The position numbers and the translations under genes are program-made. Positions 1 to 8,927 of a stretch of 28,125 nucleotides of DNA are shown one piece after another. The notes under the pieces were generated by a model. That model was not told the origin of the DNA. It saw nothing but the letters and a program-made list of their open reading frames with translations, and made no database searches. Each line of letters opens with the position of its first letter. Position 1 is the stretch's first letter. Source of the stretch: Phoronis australis (Eukaryota; Phoronida; Phoronidae); NCBI GenBank assembly GCA_002633005.1, contig NMRA01001306.1, positions 1 through 28,125 of the forward strand, read 5' to 3'.

Positions 1-879
1 TCGCCCATTTAAAAATCCTGGATCTGCCAATTCAGTTACTGTGCGGCCATAGCTTTTTACATTTTGGAGGCGCTTTTTGCGTTATATATTCACAGAAAAT
101 GATGAATTTACTTTGGTCTGAGGTGTTTGCTTTCTCCGACCAAGTTTGGGACACTGAGAGGGATGAAGTTTTCTTAATATTTGTCAAGAAGTGATTCAGT
201 ATAAAAGCCAACAAGTACAGTCTATACCAAAAATCACAAAAGTTTTTTTTGAGACTTGGCATATGAGTTTGGTTTGGTGAGAGGTACAAAAATCTCGCTT
301 TTGAAGAATTTTCATCCATTGGTTCTCTTTTCATGATCTGTGCCTCCATTTTCTAACGAAATTAGGTGCCGAAGTAGACATGTTTAAATGCATTTTATTG
401 GCATGTAGAGGAAACTGATGACAAATGAGTGATACGTTTTGAAAGGACTGCGATTGAATAATTTAATGGCATAACTATCGAATTCACTTTCCAATTTGCA
501 TAATTTGATTTTGTGTGGCAAAAATACCTATTTTCGGCCAAATTTGGCACTCCGTAGCACCATTATAGCAGTTTTCCAAAAACTGACCTTATAATAATTT
601 GTTTAGTCATAATCAGGCAATGAGTGGAATGAACATATACACAGCGAAATAAACAGTGAAATACACGTGACAGTGGAAAGAGGGGCATGCAAGCAGAGAG
701 TGTGAATGCAACAGACGGTAGGAAGCCCGCAACCCTATCGAAACAGAGCCAGCGTGCGGTACATCAATCATCAATGCACCTGTGACCTGCTCATTCAGCA
801 CAGGTTTTTCGTGACTAATTAATAGCGATTCCACAATCTTTAGCCGAAATGTGTCATTTTCAACATAGCGAATGATGGT
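1..879. other. Unassigned stretch left of the retroelement
   Basis: AT-rich sequence. A 105-codon minus-strand frame (349-32) and a 73-codon one (834-613) are present, but I recognise no domain and see no splice or promoter context. The part next to 880 may be the untranslated 3' end of the retroelement. Confidence 0.4.
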
Positions 880-2014
880 TTAGTCTACTATTTCTTGCCT
901 TCTTATTTTCCGGCCATGTTGGTGTACAAAATGATCTTGAATGGATCCCCTAACCTGCAAGTGCATAGACAACCGTTGCGAGAGAGAACACACCGTGTGT
1001 TCAAAGTAACGCTGCTCAGGAGAATGATGACGAAGACATGATATGACATGTGAATTGGTAAACAACATTATATTTGGCCACTTGACGTAATCTTTCACGA
1101 TTGAGGTTGTTTGTCATGACAATTAATGTGACGTGACTTTATATTCTGTCAACACATTCAATCTGTCACCTGGTTTGACCCTTGCAATCTTTTTAAGCAC
1201 ATGTTCGTCAATCAGTGGCATACAGTTCTTATAATGCGCGTTCTTAGTGGTACTAGTACTAGGTTCAGTGTCTACATGAGTCGATCCTAGATATGAAAGA
1301 CCTAACATGGTTATCAACAAAAGAATTAGTATAACTATTGTTAAGTAGAACTTGTCGGATGCGTTGAACTTCAAAGTTGCATGCTTGCCAATCAGATGAT
1401 ATCTGGTGCGACCCTCTTGAGGTAACTAGTCAAAACCGCTAACTTGTAGCGTTCGGGGCAATCACTTTTAGCATGTAAACAGGCACCAATATCCGTGGGT
1501 TTATGATAAACTGAAGTACGAAACTCACCGTCACAATAATGTACAAGGACATCGAGAAAAGGCAACTTTTCACAGACAGGCAACTCATACATGAACTTAA
1601 AATTGGACTCAAGCAAGGCCTGAAGGTACAACAGTTCATCAATTTACAAAGACATAGCGGACATAAATGGCAATTTTGCCGATATGCTGAACGATCCGTT
1701 TTTCAACTTCTGACATGTGTATTCTGAGAACGTTGGGCCTAACGGCGAACCGCGAACTTTTCAGGATCACTAATTAATCGACAAAGTTTGTCAGAATATT
1801 CGGCTTTGTTCATAATCACATACTTTGCGTTCAAAGAAACTGAAGAAAACGGAAAAATGAAATTGCTACAAAGGGGCACAGCGCTTGTCGGATACGTACG
1901 AAAGTCGTCGTCGTCTTTTGTCATCTTCACATAAACACACTTGCCACATTTAATAAATGATTCTACAGAGGGTTTAGGAGATACCGCCATGGGCGCAAAA
2001 AACAGATCTGCCAC
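880..2014 (-). mobile_element. Decayed Penelope-like retroelement (RT plus GIY-YIG)
   Basis: Read on the minus strand, pieces in different frames line up with Penelope-like elements. An N-terminal RT piece (KYVIMNKAEYSDKLCRLISDP) lies near 1835-1750. A palm segment (KIAIYVRYV) lies at 1680-1640. The region after the palm (KLPFLDVLV.., SVYHKPTD) lies at 1631-1392. An RT end (EVQRIRQVLLNNSYTNSFVD) follows at 1385-1290 in another frame. A GIY-YIG-like end (SQRLSMHLQVRGSIQDHF) lies at 1075-880. Several frameshifts and stops separate them. At the palm box the family has Y-V-D-D, but here the two Asp codons are missing. Much of the RT core between 1739 and 1680 is also gone. The element is dead. 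Family assignment is fairly sure; exact ends are not. Confidence 0.7.
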
Positions 2015-3264
2015 TAGGCGGCACCACAGCAGTCGAAATCATCGTCAGTCGTTCTCTTCACAGTAGGAACATATATGCTAATTTTCACTTTCATCCTCGG
2101 AGTGGTTTGGTTGATAGAGGGGAGGACGCCAAAAAGGTTTGGAAATAGTAAAAATGGCCACTAGGCTGCGCAAAATATCTCGAATCCACACAAAAATAGG
2201 AAGGTAGCGTCATCTTATTAAAGGAGAATGCCACCCAAAAAACATTTTGTATCAATTTAGATCGATGACAGCAATTACCACAGGTTTTTTATCTGACACC
2301 TGACGGCAGACGAAGGTGTTGAAATTAACCAATGACATCAGAGGTTAGAACGTAGTCTGTTCAGCAGTTCACAACACGCTTACTGGTGTAAGCTTATCAC
2401 TTGAATTCATCGTTTCACACCAATAAATCATCAAAATTAGATGTAAAACCCTTACAAATACATCGAGTTATTGAACATACGTGTTATTTTTGGCTGTTAC
2501 GGATTTATAAGTGTTTGAACGTACCGTAGCCTACAAATTAAGCCTTCGGTACTTTAGGCCAATTTATCAAGGTCGGTTGCAGGAGTATGGGATCTGTTCG
2601 GTGATAAATTTGAATTATCCGTCCGTGAAATACAGACAGGAGAACATAGCTGTGTGCTGTAATTTTAGACTTGCGATTTTTTCAGTTCTAAACACACAAA
2701 ACGCTTGCTATCCCGGCCAGTGGCTCGGAACCCGATCAGGCCCATCGCGGCCGGAATGAAGACATCGTGAACACTGATAAACCAGCCAAAGTTGGAAACT
2801 AAACTTCCACATTCACGAAAAGACTACACTAATGAGCCAAAGAAATAATGTGCTCGTGATTATTTTGGAGAATTAACCGCTTAACTACAAATCTACTTAC
2901 GATCGTTGGGGGCAGCGAAGTCAGTTACCCTTCCACAGAACCGTCAGGGCAAAAGTTGTACAGTAACAATGAATGAAATAATGTATTTAATATCTAAATA
3001 AAGATTCCCCTAACATCTGACCAAAGGGATATAAAATGGAGTAATTGTTTTACAACAGCTTTCTGTCAGCACACACTGCAATTAGCATGCCCTCACACGG
3101 CCTCGGTGCCAGGTCAATTAGTTTATTGCATCTAAAGCCGGTAACGCAGTGATTTATTTATTACTGGATTCTCAAAACATTTGCACTAACGAACACTCCA
3201 AGGCACGACAAATTGTATCTAATGAGACAGACTTTGTTTCAGTTTTATATAAGCATCAGTTAGG
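2015..3264. other. Non-coding stretch without recognisable gene
   Basis: No convincing reading frame beyond about 80 codons. There are scattered AATAAA-like motifs, for example near 2996-3002. No inverted or tandem repeat was spotted. Confidence 0.4.
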
Positions 3265-3690
3265 GTGAGAATAATTAATTTTGTAACAGAGCGAACAATA
3301 ATAACCGTCAACGTGGCAACTAGTCACAATCCCGACTTAGACCGTGAGAGCTCATCCGACGAAGACTTCACAGGTCGATCGTTAGGTTTCACACGCTATC
3401 AGTGCGAAAAAGAATATACTGATCAACAAACACTAGAGGCTCCGTGAACGTGCACGACAACGGAACATTTGGATAGTTCCGAAAATCCTTTGAATGACTT
3501 GTCATGGTCTCAGTGAGCCAACTGCATGATAATATAAACGACTTACGCTTGCATTTGCTGCCACTCCGCAAGTGAAACGCCTTCTTGGAGGAGCGCAGAT
3601 GTGTCTCACGGACCATCCTGATTTTGTACCGCATCTAAACAGAGGTGTGCTAGCGACGTTTTTAGGGCTGAGAAAAAGAACTGGCAAAAA
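3265..3690 (+). pseudogene. Decayed gene for a P2X7-like cysteine (zinc-type) domain protein
   Basis: Frame 1 from 3265 gives an acidic Ser-rich start (ESSSDEDFTG) and a segment ending TRYQCEKEYTD, like the acidic leader and 'PYxFEP'-type segment that precede this domain in many invertebrate proteins. The same frame continues past TGA at 3445 to SWSQ*ANCMII*TTYACICCH (3502-3564). This follows the family pattern W-C-x-C-G-N-C-x-x-M-P-T-x-x-E-C-x-C-C, with stops where a Cys and a Met-Pro pair are expected. A frame change then gives CLTDHPDF...LNRGVLATF (from 3602), the family's 'C-x-x-H-P-x-F...LNxxVL' segment. The domain also occurs at the C-terminus of the P2X7 receptor and in many transposon-associated proteins. 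At least two stops and one frameshift mark it as broken. The assignment is by motif pattern from memory. Confidence 0.5.
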
Positions 3691-3893
3691 CATCCTACAC
3701 CCAGAGGACCAAACGGAAATCTCACGAAAGAGTCAGTCACTAAACAGGTTATATAAAACGTTATGTTCTCACGCCTTGAATTAATTGTAATTGCTCATGT
3801 TTTCGTGGCCAACTACAATTATCTATAATCAAAAACTGATCAACAACCGAACCAATGAAATGCCAGCCACTGACAGACACCGCCGATGAAGTT

Positions 3894-4059
3894 TCACGGC
3901 CTCATACTTGCTATTAACGACGCACTTTTCATTCTGACTACCACGAGCCACTCCCGAAGCATTATGGGCTCTCGAGGAAACCGAAAAACGATACACCCAC
4001 TTTTCTCGCAGCCACATAGTTCGCACAAGCGGGAACGATACACCACACCATAGCGGCAC
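3894..4059 (-). pseudogene. Decayed THAP zinc-finger domain
   Basis: On the minus strand three frames together show a THAP layout. MPLWCGV at 4059 resembles the usual Met-x-x-x-Cys start. FRFPREPIMLREWLVVVR follows in a second frame and matches the 'F-x-F-P-x-D/E-P...W...R' core. NSKYEAVKLH then appears back in the first frame, where the family has S-K-x-x-x-V-C-S-x-H-F. The final Cys is missing and two frame changes are needed, so this is a relic. THAP domains bind DNA and are common both in transposases and in proteins derived from them. Confidence 0.45.
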
Positions 4060-4112
4060 TCACTCTGCAAAAGAACCAGTGACGTCGCTGCGTCGTTTTT
4101 CACCTTCCTCAA

Positions 4113-5570
4113 AGGTTAACGCGACACCTCTCGGCGAGGTAAGATCGACGGTATACGAGGTGATGTGGTTGTAGACCGATTGAGACTGTAAAAAGACTAA
4201 TTAAATGGGGTGGCATTCTCNTGGCCGGGAAATGGCGACAAGTGTTAATCCAACCATAGATTATAGACAACAGATTCGCAACTCCGACATTTTCCTTTGG
4301 ATTAGCCACTCTCTTCAATTACCAGTCTCAGCTTCCGGTTAATGTATTGTAGCGGGACATGTTTGCGTCTATTTAGTGTCTAGTACAACGACTGAAATAA
4401 TTACGGCATGGAAACGCTGTTCAAAGTCTTCCAATTGTAGAACTCTTGGCAAAGCCACAGGTCATTTAACTGCAAAATTCAAACTTAAGTGCCGACTAAT
4501 TTTATCGTCTGCCTGCACATAGCAGCGTTACACGAACAGGTTGGTATTCAAGGTTCATGTACTGAGAAAATTACAAAAGCGTACTTGTGCAAAAATTATA
4601 CGGAGTATCAATGAGTGTTAAAGGAATATATAACATTTTTGTTTCAGAAATTGATTAATTCTCTTAGGAGTAAAATGTGCCTCGGCAACGAATTCACAAC
4701 GTCCATTTATAATTACACGTTCTTTTTTGAGGTGATATATATCTAGTGAAGAATACACAGAACATAAAAGGAAAATAATGACAAACCCAGAAATTGTGAC
4801 TGGAGGCTTTTATATCTAGGTTGTAGACAGTACATAGATGAAAGTAGTATATATAGAACTATATACATGTAAGTAGTATCTAATATAAATATTTGATATT
4901 TCAGAAATGCTATTACAAACATATTAAAAACAAAAACACGTACAGGTATGGAAATCAGAATCTAAACGTTCTTAAGTGAACAGTTTTTGAGAAGTGTTAA
5001 GTGGCCGTTCAAAGGGCCGTTATGTTGTATTGTGTATGAGCCATAGGTATAGTTTGAAATGAACCGTCGAATAATCCAACTTAGGTCGCAATACCGTGCT
5101 CACTCAAATACTGAAGGCCCGGTTTCTTCATTCAAATTTTCATCAGGGAAGGTTGGATGAAAACAAAGATGACTATATCGATGACAGTTCTAACACCTTA
5201 AATAGATGTTACGGTTTACCGACGTTATCACGAACACTGTCTCGTTCAGTTCCTGTTCCTGGATCCACAAGTAATCATGAACCGTAGGGAAAAAAGACCG
5301 ACAACACAACGACCCAAATTTCGAAAGTCATCTCCTTCGTACGATTCTGAGTTGATATCACCAGATTGAAGCTCCAACATTCATGACATAAACCGACGTG
5401 TCAACTGATGGAAAATTGCATACGCTCTCATTTATTGTTTCTAAGAAAGGGGCGTGTTGGTTTGGCCCATGTTGATGGTGCATACTTTTTTAACAATACG
5501 TTATTTGTCATTATACTGAAATGCCTGAAAATTTTCATTTTCCGAATACACGCCCGTGGTCTTAGATGTG
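4113..5570. other. Intergenic stretch; contains an ambiguous base and a dispersed repeat
   Basis: Base 4221 is N. No reading frame is convincing. The AT-rich part at 4730-4920 carries the dispersed repeat described separately. Nothing else was identified. Confidence 0.4.
4731..4802 (+). repeat. Dispersed repeat, copy 1
   Basis: Begins GTGATATATAT and ends ACAAACCCAGAAA. A copy of the same length and orientation, roughly 80-85% identical by eye, lies at 28055-28125. Shared blocks include ATACACAGAACATA and ACAAACCCAGAAA. It is probably the end of an interspersed element whose class I cannot tell. Confidence 0.6.
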
Positions 5571-5582
5571 CAGGCCCGTAGG
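5571..5582. repeat. Transposon-end motif CAGGCCCGTAGG, copy 1
   Basis: The 12-mer occurs again in the same orientation at 6215-6226, the second time followed within 20 bp by a G-run. Motifs of this kind commonly form ends of miniature hAT-like elements in invertebrates. No matching inverted end was found, so each is likely a fragment. Confidence 0.35.
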
Positions 5583-5673
5583 GGTGGTTCGAATTTCTAG
5601 TACGGTGGACCATTGATATTTTACAAATGTCGACATTGTAGAGTTTTCGGTAAGGCCCTTGTCACAGCTTAAC

Positions 5674-5688
5674 TAGGGGGGGGGGGGA
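5674..5688. repeat. G homopolymer tract
   Basis: A run of at least ten G residues next to an open but unrecognised minus-strand frame (5859-5662). Probably part of a miniature element and a likely site of assembly length error. Confidence 0.6.
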
Positions 5689-5981
5689 ATCTATATACAC
5701 AACAGCCTCGTAATACCAGAAATGAGGATGCCTTGACGGTTGCTCACAAAGAACGGGGTCCAAATTCGGACGTAATGTGGTCCAGAAAGAGGATGTTCCT
5801 GCGTTACCCTCTTCCAAACTTTCAAACCGGGCTTGCTTAAATGAGTGATTGCGCCTCAATACATACTCAGATGCAAAATATTCAATCGGAGCATGATCGA
5901 CTTGTACATTTGATCTGATTGTATTTTACGTGTTACTTAACTTGCTTACATCGTTGGAAATGGGTACAGCCCAGTATTGCA

Positions 5982-6029
5982 AAGGTTCACTACTCTGAAG
6001 GTTCACTATTTCGAAGGTTCATTACTCTG
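5982..6029 (+). repeat. Three tandem copies of a 16-bp unit
   Basis: The unit AAGGTTCACTACTCTG is followed by AAGGTTCACTATTTCG and AAGGTTCATTACTCTG, each with one to four differences. It is a small minisatellite outside any gene. Confidence 0.7.
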
Positions 6030-6214
6030 GAAAGATCTAAAATTTCAGATATCCCCTTTTACCTTCAAAAATAAACGACACTTCGGTTATTATATGCACT
6101 ATGTGGTGTACCTATGCTCAAACAACGCCCGGATTTCATGGGCGTGCGAAATTTCCCGCACGTCTTTCGAATACGGAAAATGAGTACGTACTTGAAATTT
6201 TAAAAGATATATTA

Positions 6215-6226
6215 CAGGCCCGTAGG
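6215..6226. repeat. Transposon-end motif CAGGCCCGTAGG, copy 2
   Basis: Identical 12-mer to that at 5571. The sequence after it (GGCAAAAATTATTGGGGGG) is G-rich and leads into the C-rich tract at 6280-6340. Confidence 0.35.
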
Positions 6227-6377
6227 AAGGCAAAAATTATTGGGGGGCACAAACCATTTCGACGTCGCCAAATAATTGCCCCATCGCCACCACCTCCGCT
6301 ACCCCCACCCCTCCTCGCCTCCCGTCCGTCCTCCCGATGCCACCATATTTGTATCGAATCTCCCACGTGGGGAGGCT

Positions 6378-6526
6378 CAGTGGCGGATTTAGGGGGCCAA
6401 GACGCATGACCCCCTAAAATTCTCCCAGATTCCATTTGGTAGTTCGGAGGTGCAAATTTCTGACTGGTGAAACCCTGGTTAATACTCTGCTCTACCCCCC
6501 AGCTCAAAATCATGGATCCGCCTCTG
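6378..6526. mobile_element. Miniature hAT-like element
   Basis: The left end CAGTGGCGGATTTA pairs with the right end, whose reverse complement is CAGAGGCGGATCCA (11 of 14 match). CAG(T/A)GGCGGAT is typical of hAT element ends. The 149-bp body has no coding capacity. The flanking 8-bp sequences do not match, so the target duplication is eroded or the ends are misplaced. Confidence 0.5.
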
Positions 6527-6782
6527 GGACAATCCCTGGGATCCAGTCATTAACAGTTGAGTAACCGTGAACCAACACAAAGAGTAAGAATGGGCCTAAA
6601 ACCAGTACACTGACCTGTAGCGAGGTACTCAAGCTCAACTATGATTCACTTGAGACAGGCAGCTTCTTAGCTCGTACCGGCCGTCTGCGGTCGTTCTAAG
6701 GTCAAGATTCGTGTTGTTGTGATCCAGTTTCGGGAACACTTTATTTTATTATGGTCATTCTTTCAAAGATTTTTTTGAAGAG

Positions 6783-7106
6783 ATGAGGCCCCGTACTCTC
6801 TGGTATAGTGCCTTTGGGGCTGTTTCAAAATCCCTAGTTGATACAAGACCGGTAGTTCAGTTTCTGGTGGCTGGGGAAAAGGATAGTGTGTCCCAAAAAT
6901 GTACACACTTCCTGAACGCTTGCAGTTCAAATTCAGTCCTTCTGGTTATCACTGAGAGTCTGCGCGGCCTACTGCATGGTTACATCTGTAACGTGGATAC
7001 GTCAGTCAGGAAAAGCAATCAATTCAGTTTTGAAGAAAAAATTAATTACCCTATACTACTGGAAACTAAAAACACCAAGGAACTGCGAAGACAACCTTTC
7101 CAATAA
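6783..7106 (+). pseudogene. Possible hAT transposase fragment (107 codons)
   Basis: The frame starts with an ATG just after a pyrimidine-poor AG and is open for 107 codons. The layout 'TLWYSAFGAVSKSL...RPVVQFLV' followed by 'FLNACSSNSVLLVITESLRGLL' resembles the 'T-R-W-x-S...' segment and the following helical segment of hAT transposases. It lacks the catalytic and dimerisation parts. Nearby miniature hAT-like elements make this plausible, but the match is weak and the frame could be non-coding. Confidence 0.25.
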
Positions 7107-8016
7107 ATGAGTTTAATTTTATTTGTTTATTTTTCTACCTACGGTTTGTGTGTACGAATTTTATCAATGTCTTTGAGTTAGATATGCAAAAATCGTCTAA
7201 GTGTACTTTACTATTTGGCTTGGATTATAGAGTTTTTCCAACTTCAGGCACCTCCCACACCCACCGAACATCGCAAACAGGCTACTCTATTTTGGCGCTG
7301 GCAGGAAAAATTAAAAGTTCGAAAAGAGTAAAACACGGGCACGACTACAAGTTAATAGAAGTACTAGGAAAAGACAACACGTCCATTTTATGTTTCTTGA
7401 CTAAATTACACCATGACATAAGACATCATCAAGATATTGCAACAGCACTTAATACTTCGGTCAAAGGTAACAAAAATTCTGAAGGTGTTACCACGAGAAA
7501 GCTTACCACAGGTTAAACGAAGAAAATTAACTACAAAGACACGGTACAACATAAAACCACTGCAGCAAACCATCACGGTGTTCACATACATGTACATGTA
7601 CTTATAACGCCGATGTTAGGCCTCACAACGTAATACAGCAGGTTTACACCTTTTACTTGGAACTTAAAATGCGCATCTCACTTTAATCTAAAAATGTCCA
7701 GTATTCCTTAAAACAGATTTTGGAAATGCAGGTGACTGAACAACGCTGGCTATCACATGGGGCTTAAAACTGGAGTAAGCTTCACGTGTATTCGCAATTG
7801 TAGACTCGACAGAATACGTACAATCAATCTCCATGTTCTAAGCGCATTTGTAAACCAGCGTTCCTTCGAAGAAAATAACTTTTGATTTAGACTACTTGCC
7901 GCTTTAAAATCGGTTTCAGCTAGTTCCTTACTGAGATGAAAAGCGATTTTTGGTCTTGCAAAGAACCGACAGTTCGTTGTGCTAGAGACAAGAGGAGGCG
8001 AAGTAAATGACACATG
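7107..8016. other. Unassigned stretch with two open frames
   Basis: A 122-codon plus-strand frame (7148-7516) and an 86-codon minus-strand frame (8013-7753) are open. Neither shows a domain I recognise. The latter stops exactly at the edge of the miniature element at 8017, so that element may have landed in older, perhaps coding, sequence. Confidence 0.35.
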
Positions 8017-8274
8017 CAGGGCTTGGAATGACCAGTGACAAAAAAAGAGGAAAATTTTCCATGTGATGTATCACTCCACAAGTAAACAGGCTTGTGAGAT
8101 AGAAATAATTTTGATTCGTGCTCTAAAATTTAAATGAAATAAACGCTTTTGCATGAATAAAGTAAAAATAATGATAAAAAAGAGAATAAAAGGGAAAAAA
8201 TTGGAAATCAATTAAGAGGAAATTGAAACCAAAAAAGAGGAAATCCTCTTAAAAATGGAAAATTCCAAGCCCTG
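8017..8274. mobile_element. Miniature hAT-like element, 258 bp
   Basis: The ends are CAGGGCTTGGAAT and ATTCCAAGCCCTG, perfect inverted repeats of 13 bp, or 15 bp counting TG/CA outside. The interior is purine-rich, with repeated AAAAAGAGGAAA units and no coding capacity. CAGGG...CCCTG ends fit hAT-like elements. No clear 8-bp target duplication is seen. Confidence 0.65.
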
Positions 8275-8539
8275 CACCTGCCTCAAATCAACTGTAGAGA
8301 CCAGTTTCCATCGAAAAATAATCTCTCAGTAATTTTTAAGCCTAGACATGACATTTACTTTGCTTACCGAAGAATTTTGAGACATGTTTCACAATCCTTG
8401 AGGTATGGAGCCTAAATCGAAAGTTGTTTTTAGTGAGGGAAGGCAGATTTATACCTGTTTTAGGCCGACCGATTGACATTGAGACCTCGACCTGAACTAG
8501 ACCTGTTTAAAACTTGAAATGTAACATCCCTTCAAACAG

Positions 8540-8927
8540 ACACAACAATAACACTTTAATAGTTATCATTGAATCTCTATAAGACTTCCGTCGACATCAG
8601 CCACCAGGTTCGCATGCATCCAATGTGCAGGTCTTTGAAGCTGATAATTGCGGAGCATATCCACTACTATCAATGAAGGTACAAGCACCGAGCAAGAGCG
8701 ACTGATTCCCCAGCTGGGAATTCGTTTGACACTGAGAATGTTGCTCGATTTTTTTCAATTTCTCGCTACAGTCCCCAACAATATACAAATCATGTTCTGA
8801 AACAAAATCAGACACACGAAATTCTAGCAAAGGCTGGCCATTCCATTGTTCTTTGTAAACCACTACCCGAAGTGTACATTGCGTTTTTACATGGCACTCA
8901 TTTCACCAAAGGCTGAATCGCCCACAT
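8540..8927 (-). other. 3' UTR of the RING-RRM gene
   Basis: This lies between the stop codon and a candidate cleavage region. An 88-102-codon frame within it (8902-8597) stays open with no in-frame ATG near its start and ends TGA. Because no splice signal ties it to the upstream frame I treat it as untranslated. A pyrimidine-rich AG (TTTTGTTTCAG) inside it could support an alternative last exon. Confidence 0.5.
8555..8560 (-). terminator. ATTAAA polyadenylation signal
   Basis: On the minus strand ATTAAA is followed within 10-30 nt by a GU/U-rich tract (TTATTGTTGTGTCTG), the usual arrangement around an animal cleavage site. It lies about 370 nt past the stop codon of the RING-RRM gene. Confidence 0.5.

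Noticed and set aside
1123-1374. 83-codon minus-strand frame with a hydrophobic segment like a membrane protein
   Set aside because: It lies within the decayed retroelement. The overlapping frame (SDWQACNFEVQRIRQVLL) matches the RT end, so the hydrophobic frame is a shadow.
4221-4221. Ambiguous base N as a sign of a gap
   Set aside because: A single N with continuous sequence on both sides; read as one unresolved base, not a scaffold gap.
6136-6513. 125-codon minus-strand frame and overlapping plus-strand frame with Pro/Gly runs
   Set aside because: It reads through a C-rich low-complexity tract and a miniature hAT-like element, so the runs reflect base composition.
8597-8902. Additional C-terminal coding exon of the RING-RRM gene
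   Set aside because: Open for about 100 codons, but an upstream stop in frame and no acceptor at its start connect it to nothing. The TGA at 8930-8928 ends the Pro-rich frame first.
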